From Rachycentron canadum (taxonomy: Eukaryota > Chordata > Actinopteri > Carangiformes > Rachycentridae), in assembly GCA_038496675.1 (NCBI GenBank), contig CM076669.1, forward strand, positions 6,070,656-6,134,655: a stretch of 64,000 nt of DNA, given 5' to 3'. This document shows positions 12,401 through 25,256 of this stretch, piece by piece. How positions within the stretch are numbered: the first letter of the stretch is position 1; each line of letters begins with the position of its first letter. Position numbers and translations under genes: made by a program. The notes beneath the pieces were generated by a model that was not told where the DNA came from, searched no databases, and saw only the letters and a program-made list of their open reading frames with translations.

Positions 12401-15400
12401 CAAGGACATAACAGATGTTCATGGAAACGGTAAAAAACATCTGATTAACATAAAGACATATCATCCAGTGGTTGCACAGAGATGAGGTTAGAAAGATGTG
12501 AGCTCAGTGTGTGTTATTTATTGTAATATATTTATTAGGAATTAGGTGTACTTGGCTATGACTTCCCAAGTGAAAAAACACTTGGCCTTAACTCCTCACA
12601 TTCCTTTGTAGTTTGATAATAAGTTTTCTTTAATTTAAGGTCAAACACCTGCTGTCTGGCCTTATCCACACATTAGCAGAAAGTGGTGTATATGCAGAAA
12701 TCATACAGAGGAGTGTGTAGAGGAGTCAACAAAGGGAATGTCAGGCATGGAAAGCATCTGACCTCTGAACTTGGAGAAAGTTGAATGCGTTGCGCTCCCC
12801 CAACCATCATCTACACAGAGCGTTGTTTTCCCTAAAGCTCTGGGCATGAATAGTGTGCGTATGTGCATGGTGTCGGAAAGGGTAAATATGAAGCAATTTG
12901 TGTTCAGAGGTCAAAAATAGTAAAGGTTGACTTCTTAGTTTGTTTTTCAGCAGCTGGTCCCTTTTCTTATCAACCTATCTTTGCCCCTTGAATGAACATG
13001 GTTTGAACACACGGGATAAAACAGCAATACAGCTATTTAATACTTTAGTTTTATTTGTAAGGTCAAGTTTGTTTGTTGACTAAAACCATCTAAAGTTACA
13101 TTGAGCCAGTCCCTTACTAGAGCAGTGTTTGGTGTAATAACTCCTCAAGCTCAGCTCAGAAAGCATGGCATGACTGTTCAAACAAAGGCGTTCACATTTC
13201 TAAGCTTCGCACTCTCAAGGGCCAACTGATATCTACCACTGCGGTCTAATAATTCTGTAAACAGGGAGTTGAAACCCTGTGTTTTCTCTGATACTGGTCT
13301 AGTGCAAATTTTGGTCCTTGATGTGGAAAGTCATAATGGTAGGAACCAAATGGCCCCAATGTGATGTCTTTAGAAAGATTTTGCACTTACACAACTCAGA
13401 GCTGACAGTGTTGTGTCACTGAGGAAGTGTCTTCTTAATGTTTTCCTTACTTTGTATTGATTATGAGGTATGAGGGGTGTGAGTTTCAGCATATATATAA
13501 ATATTCAAGTGCAAACCAAGCACAAATCTATGTTTAGTCTAAAACAGTTGTTAGTTGTTTCACTTAGGGTAATACCCTGTTGATGCCACTCCTCATTATT
13601 ACATAGAGGGACAATTATTACTGCCTGTTCACAAAGTCCCACCCTCCTTGTTTACTGTTTCTACACCTGTCAAGTTTCCTTTTCTTGTTCATATTAACTG
13701 TATTACAGTGACAGAATTCCCAATAAAGTTTGAAACTGTGTGTCCTTGATTTCAGACACAGACAGAAAATGGCCATCGATTTTGTCAACTCAAAAGACAG
13801 CTACTACATCTGACAGTTAACAAATGAAGCCTATGCTCAATTAATTGGTCAAAAACTTGGGCTCTGGCTGAATTTTTTTTTGCTCTGTAAAAGGGTCTTT
13901 AATATCTACTAGGGTACACACATATTGTGCTAAAGGATGGAGGCCAATACTACTGTCCCAGGCGAAAAGTCAGCATTCAGTAGCTAGTATGCCATGATAA
14001 CAAATGCTGTAAGGGCGAGGGACTTAATGAAAGGGAACATTTTCACTCATGGTGTGTTGTGATTTGTTTCAAATGTATCTGTTGCTTCTCTGTATTTCTG
14101 TTACAGTTCAGAGTATTAGAGCCCTGCTTTGTCCACAGGTCATGTATGTCACATGTGTATTTATATGTGTGTTCCTGTCAACAACCCATCTCTCACTGTG
14201 TCCCGTGTTGTCAGCCTGACTGTGCCCACTATAACGGCGCCAGTGGGCTCGAACCCTTTTGAGGATGACGAGGATGAGGAAGAGGAAATGGCCGTGGAGC
14301 AGCAGACCACAGTCAACCACATCAGTGTGAATAAAGAGGAAATAAAAACGTTGGTGAACAAGGAGAAAACCCTCCGCACACCCGCAACCTTCCCGCCTTT
14401 TCTTCTTCTTCTGTCTCTGCTACATGGATCGCTCTTCATTCCTGGTCTCCTGCTGTGACTTTGTTGTAGTTACTTTGCTTCCTTCTTCCTTGTCTCCTTC
14501 CCTCCTCCTTCCGGCGACAGGTTGTTGTGTTGCTCTGCATGGTGACTGGAATGGCATCGCACACAAAGCCGATGTGTGTCTGTCCTTGACTTCTAACAGT
14601 GCCATGTTTTGCAGACATCACATGTGATGCTCATGGGAGTGCATGTCTCTGCTGTGGGGGCCCAACATGTTTCAGTCTTACAGTCAGTTCTGATTATTGA
14701 CACACTGATACATGTCTATAGTTTACTACTACCTTATATCTTCATTTATTATAAAAGAAGCATTCACACAAATACAGATTCATAACAGAACAATCAAAAC
14801 ATCAGACTTTTGTTTTAGTAAATCAACTAGAACAACAAAAATTCAGCAACTCAACCAGTGTCAACAGTAGAAATGTGCAGCAGTGAGCAGGTCTGACTGT
14901 AAAGCATTTGTTTCTTTGTGTCACTGTTTTTCAACTGTGTCCCTGTCAAAGCTGAGTTCTCTCTTGTGTTCAGGTGGCTCCCTCTGTTGGCCGCTCAGGT
15001 TAAACTCCAATCATGCATTCAAAACTATGATTTGTCTCGCTCGTTACTGTATTTCTCGTTTGCCTTTTTGATATGCTGTCATGTTGTTTTTTTCGCATTG
15101 CCTTATGTTAGCATTGTGTGCACTTTCACTTTCAGCTCTTGATTGTAAAGTGGCATCAAAGCAACTTTTAAATCATCCAACATGTTGCCTGAAACAAATG
15201 CTTGCCTTGTAGAATTGATGACATACACAAGCATGTTTTCCACTTATTTAGAAATGATAGTAAGTTTTCAGGATAAATCACAAGGCTGTCCGTGGATTTT
15301 GGAGAATCTCAGGCTTTTTGTGCATTTTGAACTTTACTTGGTGTTGTATTTATTTTTCTTCTTGCTTTTCTTACATTGAACTTTTCTTCCTGCTTACCCC

Positions 15401-15906
15401 TGGCATGCTGGATTGTCCCGTCGATGTGTGAAACCCTGAGATATACATGAAAGTATGGTTTGTAAGTGTCTGTTTTGTTTTGTTTATCCAGTGTGAGCAG
15501 TACGGAGAAGACTCCAGACTGGTCAGATGAAGACACAGGTGGTAACCCGTTCTCCGCCAACGGGGATGGAAATCCATTTGAGGATGAGCCGGCTTCTCCG
15601 GTCCTTTCTGTGCCGGTCAGAGCCCTCTATGACTATGAAGGACAGGAACAGGATGAGCTTAGCTTCAAAGCAGGTATATCACAGGAATAGAAATAAAAAT
15701 TCAGAGACAAAAAAAAAAACCTAAAATCCTGTCAGATTTCAGATTTCCTCTGAAGTATTAAATATATATATATTTTTCTTTTTGCATTTTCAGGGGATGA
15801 ATTTACCAAAATTGGTGAAGAAGATGATCAGGGTTGGTGCAAAGGCCGGCTCAAGGATGGAGAGATGGGCCTCTATCCGGCTAACTATGTGGAGGTCATC
15901 CAGTAA
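6448..15906 (+). CDS. pacsin2: PACSIN2 (syndapin-2), F-BAR and SH3 membrane-bending adaptor
   Basis: Cytoplasmic adaptor that tubulates membranes through its F-BAR domain and recruits dynamin, N-WASP and EHD proteins in endocytosis and caveola dynamics (family knowledge). Ten coding exons were joined: 6448-6504, 6602-6758, 6845-7080, 8613-8768, 8893-9068, 9163-9283, 11485-11615, 14215-14349, 15492-15673, 15794-15906. Phases agree throughout and give 487 residues; human PACSIN2 has 486. The start is the ATG 35 bases after the splice acceptor ending at 6412 and opens MSGSYDDSMIDVSSDSFWE. The F-BAR domain covers about residues 11-282 (GNYKRTVKRVDDG, GGFKETKEADDGFRKAQKPW, NHGPGMPMNWPQFE). A linker follows with three NPF motifs (358, 408 and 417) for EHD binding, then an SH3 domain (about 430-487) with ALYDY at 434-438. 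The acidic run after the first NPF resembles PACSIN2. Three NPF motifs and the arfgap3 neighbour favour PACSIN2 over PACSIN1 or PACSIN3. The exon 8 donor (AAC|GTTGGT) is weak and is the least certain boundary. Confidence 0.95.
7081..8612 (+). other. pacsin2 intron 3
   Basis: Intron of 1.5 kb between two in-phase F-BAR exons. It holds a G-rich run near 7647-7661 and an A-rich tract near 8337-8356. No further exon or RNA gene is evident on either strand. Confidence 0.8.
9284..14214 (+). other. pacsin2 introns 6 and 7
   Basis: Two introns, of 2.2 and 2.6 kb, flank the exon at 11485-11615. They contain poly-T runs at 9940-9970, a G run followed by a T run at 10398-10433, and a retroelement-like fragment near 12330-12480. 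Open frames here have no recognisable protein sequence. Confidence 0.8.
12330..12480 (+). repeat. Interspersed repeat fragment with GATAAGATAAGA motif
   Basis: Begins with the AAGATAAGATAAGA motif followed by a TTATTTGTCC segment and continues through GCAACAGCACCAAGGACATA. From memory this layout is common in fish genomes, where GATAAGATAAGA plus a TTTATTG segment marks the 3' tail of a non-LTR retrotransposon or a derived SINE. The copy is partial and decayed, and the family was not determined. Confidence 0.5.
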
Positions 15907-17640
15907 TGAATTATCACAGATAAAACAAATGTGAAGAAAGAAGAAAGTGGTTTGTTGAAAAATGACAGTGCAGCTGGAAAAAGAGAAGGTTCAGCCTAAT
16001 TTTTGATATTTTCTCCGTGTGACTGAAGACTGGACTGGAGTGGGAGAAGGACAGCAAGGAGAGGTTGCAGATCATAAATAGACCACTTGAGATATTGTTG
16101 CTTTGACCCTCGTAGAAACTATGGTGGAAATTAACCAGTTTCCAGATGATTCCAAGCAAGGAAAAATTGCTGTCAGTGTAAAATATATTACCTAGAATCC
16201 CATTTATGCTGTTACAAAAATATTAGGTATTAAAGTATATATATTAGATAAGACTTATGGAAGTCTGTGTGTGAATTTATATATTGTTTAAAACGAAACA
16301 CTGGGATGACAGTCATGACAAATCATCTTGCCATGTTAGCCATGCAGCCTTAATATGCAAGCCACTATGGATTCATTTTTATAACCAGAATTTCTGACAA
16401 TTAGAGTCCAGTTTATAAATGTTGAATAAATGTTTGATCTTTTGGACGTAAAAAGAAACCCTTACGTTGAGATTATTGTCAGATTTAACTTGACATGTCA
16501 GATTTTAACATGCATTGTTCTGTCGTTCCTTTCAGGGTTTTGTTTTCCATTCAGTTCATAAGATGTTCTGGGTGTTTAGCAAGGAATGATAAAGACCATT
16601 AGAGCCTTATCCTGACATAGTCTTCATTTAGCTCACAGTGAGTAGGTTTCCTCTAGTCACTGCAATTGAATGTATATTCACTGATTGTATTTCTTCACCT
16701 CACTTTTGCTCATGTTGGGTTTTTCGCAACCACTGACCTGTTAACACCTTGAACAACAGTCCTTAAGTCTGTCTCCTTTCTGTTGCAGATATTACTTCTA
16801 CTTTTTTCTTTTCATCCAACACTGAACAATTTTCACAAAAGTTTATCTCACTTGAATCTCCCATGTTTTAGTTCCCTCTCTTCTTGTCAAATCTAAAGTT
16901 ATGGGAGAATATTTTAGTGTTTTTTGAAAATATATGACAAATTATAGCAATAAAACCACAGCTAAGGATGGTATTGCGTACATGCATGTAAATAGCCTGG
17001 ATTAAACATATTAGAACAAATTAAGCATCAAGATCAGATGATATGTAGTTAGAAAATTGATGTTAATTTATAATGCCACAAGTGCTTTTGTTCTTCTCTT
17101 GTTAGGATGCTGTAACTGAAAATCACTTTGTACATTAATTGAATGTTAAATTGAAAAATGTCCCTTGAATCAGTTATTTTGTTATATTTGTAAATATGAT
17201 TCCTTTTCCCCTTCATAGAGGGCCATTCTCATTGAGTTAATTGACAAATAATATGTGAATAATTGTCGATTTCCTCTTAGGAGCTATGACATTATTAAAT
17301 ATACCCACTTTCGTAACCTTAGTACACGTTTAGATCATTGAGTATTTTGTTGGTTTGCATTTTTGCTGAGCTGATGCGCATGCTTTTCACTTTTGCAAGC
17401 TCTAAATTAATCAACTGGTTAATGTATCGATGAAATCACTGAAAAATGCTATTTGATGCCTTTAACTGCAGCACAAGAGGAGGATGATTTTTGTTGTTTT
17501 TAATGATGATGAGAAAGGAGGTGTTTGCCATGTTTTCAGGGCATGCTGACGTCAAAACGCAGCAACAGCTGTACTTGCACAGTAAGGTTTGTAAATGTTG
17601 TCCCACAACATAATAAATGAAATTATTGGAAAAAAATAGA
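15907..17640 (+). other. pacsin2 3' untranslated region
   Basis: The stop codon TAA at 15904-15906 is followed by about 1.7 kb of AT-rich DNA without exons. It ends at an AATAAA signal near 17612 just upstream of an A-rich stretch. A decayed repeat end (about 17405-17450) is embedded in it. The extent is inferred from the poly(A) signal only. Confidence 0.7.
17612..17617 (+). terminator. Polyadenylation signal of pacsin2
   Basis: Canonical AATAAA on the plus strand, followed about 15 bases later by an A-rich stretch. It is the last good signal before the arfgap3 promoter, so it is the most likely distal 3' end of pacsin2. Confidence 0.65.
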
Positions 17641-17928
17641 TTGTATTGTCTTGATTACTGTGAAGAGGATATGAAGATATTGGGGTTTTTTTTGTGTGTG
17701 ATGATCCTTTAAAAGTTTGGCTTATTATTAATTATACCACTTAATATCAGTAATTAGACATAATCCTACATAGTGATGCATATGTCTACCTTAAACAGTC
17801 CAACAGTAATTTAACTGATATAAAGTATATTTAAATATTTGTCATCCTTCGCAAAAAAGTGTTTTCAGATATAAAATACTGATCTAAATTCTTTTTTTCC
17901 TGCTGTTAAAATGAACCTATAGCAGTAA

Positions 17929-18020
17929 ACTACATTACCCAGAAGCCCCCGCTACAATAACATAACCACGGGTCATTTTTGTCCAATCAGGGGCCGGCCA
18001 TGATGTTCTCCTACTGACGT
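17929..18020 (+). promoter_or_regulatory. arfgap3 proximal promoter elements
   Basis: About 100-185 bases upstream of the arfgap3 start codon lie three known promoter words. ACTACATTACCCAGAAGC at 17929 resembles the ZNF143/THAP11 site (consensus ACTACAATTCCCAGCATGC). CCAATCAG at 17983 is an NF-Y box. TGACGT at 18015 is a CRE half-site. The combination is typical of TATA-less housekeeping promoters. The motifs are seen; factor binding is inferred. Confidence 0.6.
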
Positions 18021-18113
18021 GTCGCATTCAGTTATTATTAAGGAAAAACACAGCGCTGCTTTTCATGCTAACGATACTTCTGTCACCGCCAGATACTGAC
18101 GACAGGCAGAACC

Positions 18114-21100
18114 ATGTCAGAGCCCGGCAAACAGGACATATCCGCTATTTTCAAGCGGCTGCGTTCAATTCCTACGAATAAGGTGAGGTGTTTTATTAGC
18201 AGACGGTCTGCTCTTGTTTTTTGTTGTTTTGTTTTTTTTTTAAACAAGGAAGTCATCTAAACTAGATCCCTGACACGTCGCACTTTGAGCAACGCCGATG
18301 CTAGCTTCAGTTTAACCATCCTCATCCAACACTTATCCCGTGAATGTCACTGAAAATGCGTCTGGTTTCGTTGAAAAGCGCCTGGTAACGTGAGCCGGGG
18401 AATAAACTGTGAGGGGAAACTTGTGAACCGTCACAACGTCACGTTGGCCAAGTGGACTGACAGCCTAGCTAGCTGCGTTTTGACATTTGACGTTAGCCGT
18501 GTTTGTTGAGCCTCCAGTTTCATTGGGTTTGTCTCTTGTCCGCCTGTAAAACTGTAAGGCGGGAGTGCAGACATCTTGAACGGTAACCTCAGAGGAACCG
18601 GGCTCGCTGCTGCACCAGTAACAGTTCATTTCGTTGCGAAATTCAACCCAGTTCACTGACAGCTGTTTTACTGGTATCGAGCACTTCTGACCGCCATGAT
18701 GACACAACCTGCACACAGCTTGAGTCCACGTCTCTTTTATTGATTTTAAACGTATGGTCTTGAGATAGATTATAGACCTCAACATGTCAATGGCCCTGTT
18801 GAAAGTTTGAGATAAAGCTTCATTATAACATGTCTTCTTTCGCCTAGGTTTGCTTTGACTGTGCAGCTAAAAACCCCAGTTGGGCCAGCATAACCTATGG
18901 TGTATTCCTATGTATAGACTGCTCAGGGACTCACAGGTCTCTAGGGGTACACCTGAGCTTTATCAGGTAAGGTTGGACTTATTAAAAAGGCACTTTTAAA
19001 AACAGAACTTCACATTAAAAGCTTTTGGAGAGGTAAACAGGTCAACAATTCAACAAAAACATCTGTTAGAAAAGCAATGTAATATGAGTCTTGAGAAACC
19101 CTTTCAGCAAAATTTCAGTTGAATTGGATTATCTAATAGGGAGAGGTAAATTAATCTGGAGTCTAGGGGGAAACAGCAAATGCTCTAGTTACTATGTGGA
19201 CAAAGTGATTCAGAGGTATACTCAGGGGGGGCTTCACAGGAGTAATGTCCTCCTAGTGCTTTGTCTGTCTTAAAAGACGAACTACAGTATTTTGAACTAC
19301 CTGTTACCTGTTCCTCTCTCGTTATGAAGACACAGAAACATGATTCATTTCTCAGCACTTTCAAAATATAATGTTTGTCTGACTGTTTCTGAATTGGCAA
19401 CTTGTGGTTGCGTTTGTCTCCTTATACGAGTAGAAAAATCCACAAATGAAATCTTATATTCTTGAAATGACTTTGCTCTATTACCTAGGTCTACTGAGCT
19501 GGATTTCAATTGGTCTTGGTTCCAGTTAAGATGTATGCAAGTGGGAGGCAATGCCAGTGCAGTGAGTACTCGAGGGCAAAATATAAGCACATTATCAACA
19601 GGTGGTAATTCCAGCATTGCACACATGGTGTAACTTGATGACTTCTGTTTGCTTTTTGTGTTTGTCTTGATCATCGCATGGCAGATTGCTTTTTTCAGTC
19701 AGCATGGGTGCACAGCCAGTGCTGCCAATGCCAAGTACAACAGCCGAGCTGCTCAGCTGTACAGAGAGAAGATAAAGAATTTAGCCACACAAGCCACCAG
19801 ACGCTACGGCACCGAGGTAAAAGAAAGACAAAGTGACTTCTGGTGTAGGATCTCTCTGCTTAACTGGCTTTCCTATAAACATATCTGCAAGTGCACAGCT
19901 AGTTAAATCAGTTTTATTTCTTCTCCATAGCTGTGGCTTGACAGTCAGGCTCCTCTCTCTCCAACATCACCAGAGGACAAACAGGTGGATTTCTTCAGTC
20001 TGCATTCACAGGTAAAGGACTGTGCTTGTCTTGGAGTGTGCATACTGCATTTGATACACATAGTGACTGGGGATTAGTCGTTTTACCATGTGTCTCTTTA
20101 ATGCCCAGGGTGCTCCTGAAAATTTGAACATGGATAAAATGAGTCTCAGTTCCTCCACATCTGAGCAGCGATTAAGCCCAGAAAAAGAGGAAGACAAAAA
20201 TGGTATTCACTGTTTTCTCTTAAATATTGTGCCACATAAAAAGACCACAAAACTACAACTAGTTATATTTATTCCAACACCACTTATGTGCTGCCTAATG
20301 TATACATTAAACCTTTTCAGGTAATCCAGAGGAGGGTCCAAGTGTTGACATGCTAAGTGTTTCTCCAATAGCAAATCCAGGTTGCTTTACATTCTTCATA
20401 TCTTGGAGGACCTTGTTTTGATGTTGGAATCATTACTAAACTGTAAAAAGTGTAACTTAACTGTCCTTCAATCTTTGCAGAGCCGTCCTCTATACTCAAG
20501 AAGAAGCCAGCTGCTGCCAAGAAAACAGTATGTGCATATTAATATAAAAGTAGACTGATTGTATCACAATTGCTGTTTTGTGATTTGTACCTTCAAAGTC
20601 TGTTTTGTAAACTGTGTTTACCTGCAGTTGGCTTCTAAAAAGGGCGGTCTGGGTGCTCAGAAGGTCAGCAGCCAGAGTTTCTCAGAGCTGGAGAAGAAGG
20701 CTCAAGCTGCCGACAAGCTGAGAGAGAAAGAAGACAGTACTGCGGGCACCAAGAAGAATATTCAACCAGAGGAATCCATGTATGTGTCTTTACCTTATTA
20801 TCTTTGATGTAAGACTTTTTATACCCACCATGAGATGGTCAGAGGTTTCAACTTCCTACCCTTCTTCTCTCACTCTTTACCTCAGTATTAACCTAGCCAT
20901 TATATGATGCAGCTCCTACTTTTGGATCATCTGTTTCTTTTAGCTGCTGCACTACCCTTCTTTTTTTTTTTCTTTTTAACTCTTCCACCTTCGTCCTCCT
21001 ACTCTCAGCGCCCCATCCCTGCGACTGGCCTATAAAGATCTTGAGCAGCAGAGGAAAAGAGAGGAGCAGAAGCTGAAGGGATTAGAGGGGAAGAAGAAGG

Positions 21101-23076
21101 AGCAAGCTGAGAGACTGGGCATGGGTTTAGGCATCAGGAGGTATGATGATGATGATGAAGGGAGAAATACTAGTGATCCAGTGGCTGATTAAAGACATTG
21201 GCTCATACATTCACTCTGTGTCTGCTTTTCTTTGTAGTGGAGTTTCTCACTCTGTGACATCGGACATGCACATCATTCAGCAGGAGAATCCACTGGGGAC
21301 AAAGACCACCAAAGGACGGCGGTACACTGAGGATGATGATGATGAGGGGTCCTTCAACTCTAGGTCAGAAGATTTTCCCCAGCTGTTGATGATGACAGTT
21401 CAGCTTCATATGTTGTCATTAATCTGAACTTGTTCTTTCTTTAGACTCATGTCCCGGTTTGAGGATCAAACAGAACCGTCTGATAATTTCTCCTCACGCT
21501 GGGGTGATGGAGGTGATGGAGGAGGCTGGATGAGGGAGAGCAAGAAACCAGAGCCAGACTTCTACTTGTCCTCCACCATGTCTTCATTTGATGACAGGTG
21601 GGAGACAGTGTCTTATGACTCATATACATAAGACAATGTTCAACATATCTCTGCACAACCAACTGTTATATACATTCACATAATCAGTTTATATTACTTT
21701 TAAGTTAATGTCAGGTTTGTTTTTCGAATTGTGGCTGAAGTAAAGAATAGAGATAATAACGTGTTTGACATGTGTCTCATACTGTATGTTAAAGGGTGAA
21801 CTTCATAACTGATGAGTGACATTTTTATAGTGTGTTTTAATAATATGAGAATATCCATTAATGTTTGAATTGTTTTGATTGATGTCATTATCGCTTCAGT
21901 TTCTAACCATTATCTGTCATCAGGCCCACAGCCCGGAGGAAACCGGAAACAGTAACAGTGTCAGATTCAGGAGAAGCTCGGAAAAAGTTTGGAGATGATG
22001 TCAAAGCCATCTCCTCTGACATGTACTTTGGAAAACAAGACAACTCTGAGGTAAACTTTCAGCATATTATATAAATTGTGTTGTGCATGCATGATGACCT
22101 GCACAGCATGTTTTTTTATTGTAGGTTGTCATCATAGCATTTCACATTCATAAAGGTCATGTACATCGTTAATCGTAGATTGAACCACTGCTAATATTGA
22201 TTATAGAGAACCATTATCAGTGATTATGGCTAAACCTGTAATAAGTACTCTACACTTTACTGTTAGCGGGTGTTAATATTAGAGGTCTGAAACAGAGAAA
22301 ACCTGCAACCGGTCATTAGTTAAATCAGTTAAAGAGCTGCCACCTCAAAAAGAGCAGCAATGTAATAATAACACACATTCATATTTACTCAGATGTTAGA
22401 CATAGTCTAGAGTCATAGAGTACAACTTTACCACTCTGCTCCTGGTTCCTTCTTTCCTTAGAACCATGTAAACCTGTGAAGAGCTTTCGATGGTATTTTG
22501 AGTGTGAATGTTGTTGAGTGATCCCAGAAAAACTGCTGGTGGAAACATTTAAAGCATTGTCTGTATTCCTGTTCTTTAGTATGAGGCCAAAACACGACTG
22601 GAAAGATTTGCAGGCAGCGCCGCTATAAGTTCAGCAGACCTTTTTGATGATCCAAAGAAGCAGACTGGTAAGAGGCCACTGCAAAATGACTTCTTTTGCT
22701 AAACAACTCAGTGTATCATTTGAAATGTTTTGTCATTTCTAAAATTATGTGTAATTATCTTAAGGCAAAACAGATTAATCTGTGTCTGTGCATGTTTTTT
22801 TTCTTTGTCTTGTGTGCACAGCGAGTTCGTACCGTCTGACCAATGTGCTGCCCAGTGCTCCTGACATGTCGCAGCTCAAACTAGGAGTGCGCTCGGTTGC
22901 AGGGAAACTCTCTGTTATGGCCAGTGGCGTAGTTAGCTCAATTCAGGTTGGTTAGAAATACGGCACCTGAATCGAGACATGAAGATCTTATCAGACAAAC
23001 ATAAACTAAATTTCTAATTATGTATATTGTGTTTTTTTTTTTTTGTTTGTTTTTTTAGGATCACTACAGTTCCTGA
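18114..23076 (+). CDS. arfgap3: ARFGAP3, Arf1 GTPase-activating protein of the COPI coat
   Basis: Stimulates GTP hydrolysis on Arf1 at the Golgi and so controls COPI coat cycling (family knowledge). Sixteen coding exons in agreeing phase give 531 residues (human ARFGAP3 516, ARFGAP2 521): 18114-18182, 18848-18966, 19489-19561, 19685-19816, 19931-20011, 20109-20202, 20321-20380, 20481-20527, 20628-20779, 21009-21140, 21238-21363, 21445-21597, 21924-22050, 22580-22667, 22822-22946, 23059-23076. The ArfGAP domain has the CX2CX16CX2C zinc finger (Cys25, 28, 45, 48) and the catalytic arginine in SGTHRS (Arg53). The middle has the basic SILKKKPAAAKK segment and GLGAQKVSSQSFSELE. The C-terminal part has the ISS motifs AISSDMYFG and ISSADLF, and it ends in an amphipathic helix (GVRSVAGKLSVMASGVVSSI). 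The start ATG has purine at -3. The middle resembles ARFGAP2, but the C-terminus (LPSAPDM, RSVAGKLS) and head-to-tail linkage with pacsin2, as on human 22q13, favour ARFGAP3. Confidence 0.93.
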
Positions 23077-23867
23077 GTATTGGTGTGTCTCCTCCTAGAC
23101 TCAGCACCTCTAGTCATCCTTCGATCATGAGGGTTAGATCATCCTCCCAGTCAGTGGTGGTTCCTTATCTGGGAGAGAGAAGGAAAAAGATCTGGCCGTG
23201 TTTTGAGTTAATCTGCTCTGGACACATCAAAATCTACCCCCGGATTACCCCATAGTCATCTACATCTAGTTTTTGTATTAGATACTGTATATACAGCAGT
23301 GATTAGAATCAAGTGGACTGAAGCATAACAACTTGTTCCCCTGTAGGGAAGGGCGTCAGTCTATAATTCCGTCATGAAGAATATTTAGTCGGCAGTATAT
23401 TAGTTTGCTTTGCGGTTGTGGGTTTAAATATTTAGAAATACTGTATGTAGCAGTCTGAGAGGATTTCTGGTGTTTACGAAGGAGGGATTTGATTTTTGAT
23501 TTCTTTGATAAATGAGGTCAAAGCCTTTTGCAGCAGACAATTTAATTGCGAGTACTTCGATGGTTAACACGCATTGGTCATCACATGCACTTTGTAGTGT
23601 CATCTCGCACATTCCCATAAGTTTGAAAGTGTCCTTTCCGTCCCCAAAGTGCACTTACTTACATTTGCTCTTCGACAGACAGGACCAAAAGCTGATCATG
23701 AGGCCTTCGGGGACCAGATATCTATTTTTTCATCGAATATAATATCCGTTATGGTAATTGATATTGGTCTCATTTGCACATAAGCTTCATTATGTTGCAG
23801 CTAGCTACATATTTTTTCTTGTTTTTGGACAAGATGACATGGAACCTGAGCAGCTATGAAAGTTTGA

Positions 23868-24010
23868 AGATATAGTTTGATGGTTGGGTAAATGCACTCG
23901 TTTGCTGTCTTGAGTTTACCTACGGACTGGGCCAGACTAGCTGTTTCTTGTCTTTATGCTAAGATAAACTAATTGGCTGCAGATATGAGAGTGATCTCAA
24001 TCTTCATATC
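23868..24010 (+). repeat. Fish interspersed foldback repeat, copy 1
   Basis: Starts with AGTTTGATGGTTGGGTAAAT and continues through GGACTGGGCCAGACTAGCTG, CTTTATGCTAAGATAAACTA and GATATGAGAGTGATCTCAAT. I recognise this order as a very common teleost repeat with complementary ends and a CTAAGCTAAGCT core. Copies 2 and 3 are at about 30771-31000 and 46530-46655. It lies in the arfgap3 3'UTR. Confidence 0.6.
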
Positions 24011-25256
24011 TACCACTCATGCCACACAACTTCTTAGTCCAGTTGTTTTGAATTAGACACTATAAAGACATTGTAATTAAAATATTGTCAACAATGTAAT
24101 GTGTGTATGTACATATATACACAGGTTTACTGAATTTGATTTTTTTTTTTGGTTTGAATTGAGTTAATACCTGTCTGATGTTTGCGATATAACCTTGGTT
24201 GTTCCCTTTGGCATATTATTTAATTGCACACGCTTAATGTCTTAAAGGGTAGAATCTCCTGATGCAGTGGTGCATTTTTGTGGTTTTCAGGCCCCATTGT
24301 ACAGTACATGTCCACTTAAAAAAATGAATGTAAACAATCTCTTAAAAGCCTTCCAAGTTCATCTTTTGCTGTTGTAACATACTGCCAAGGTCCAGACAAT
24401 ATATCCAATTATGTCAAATATGACAGAGGCAGTGATAAGACACAAATTGCTACAGGTGGCGCTATAATGTGCTTTGAGATTTGATCTTTAAAAGCAATAG
24501 AAAAGCAGTTTGATATTTGTCTATGGCTTTGGTATTGAAAAACTACAGTTTGCGCTTTCGCAATTATTTAGTTTGAGTTAAGGCACTAGTGTTTTTGCAG
24601 CCCAGGTTGGGAACAGGATCTTTACATTACTGAGCAATTTCTGTACTGTTCATGCTTCTCAGGAGTTTGATTTGACATGTTTGATATGAAACAATATGAA
24701 GGAATTATACATCTTTCAGTTACCAAATACTGTAAAACTCCGTCACTGTATGCCTTAGTCCAAAGACCCCTTAATCATGCATCCTAAAATATTGTTGAGG
24801 CATCTATTTACCTTTTTTGCACATAATTTGTTATAAATTGCACGTGGCAGCTTTTGCTTGAATGTACTGTATTGCAGTTGAACCTTTGGCTTTAAGTTGA
24901 TAATGCGCTCATGTTACACTTTTGTTCTTTGTAAGATTTTTTGTGTCTTCTGCTGTTGAATATTGTTAAATGTCACATAAAAGAGTAGCAGCTTGTGCAA
25001 TTTGCATGGCCCTTGAACTTATTAAAACACCTTGACAACATCCTGAATACAAGATAGCATAAGGTTGCTATGACCCATTCATCTAAACAATAATGGCGTA
25101 ACAGAATTGCTCAATAATAACTGCATAGTAGGCTTGGAACTGCTACATACAATCTTGTATAGGGCTTTGAATTACCATTTTTAGGAAGCTATTGATAATC
25201 ATATTTTGACAATTTTTGACACTCAAGATGTAAGTAAGCTTTTTGAAAACATGCCA

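Noticed and set aside
18114..23076. Assignment as arfgap2
   Set aside because: The middle segment is ARFGAP2-like, but the C-terminus and linkage to pacsin2 fit ARFGAP3 better; a tree would settle it.
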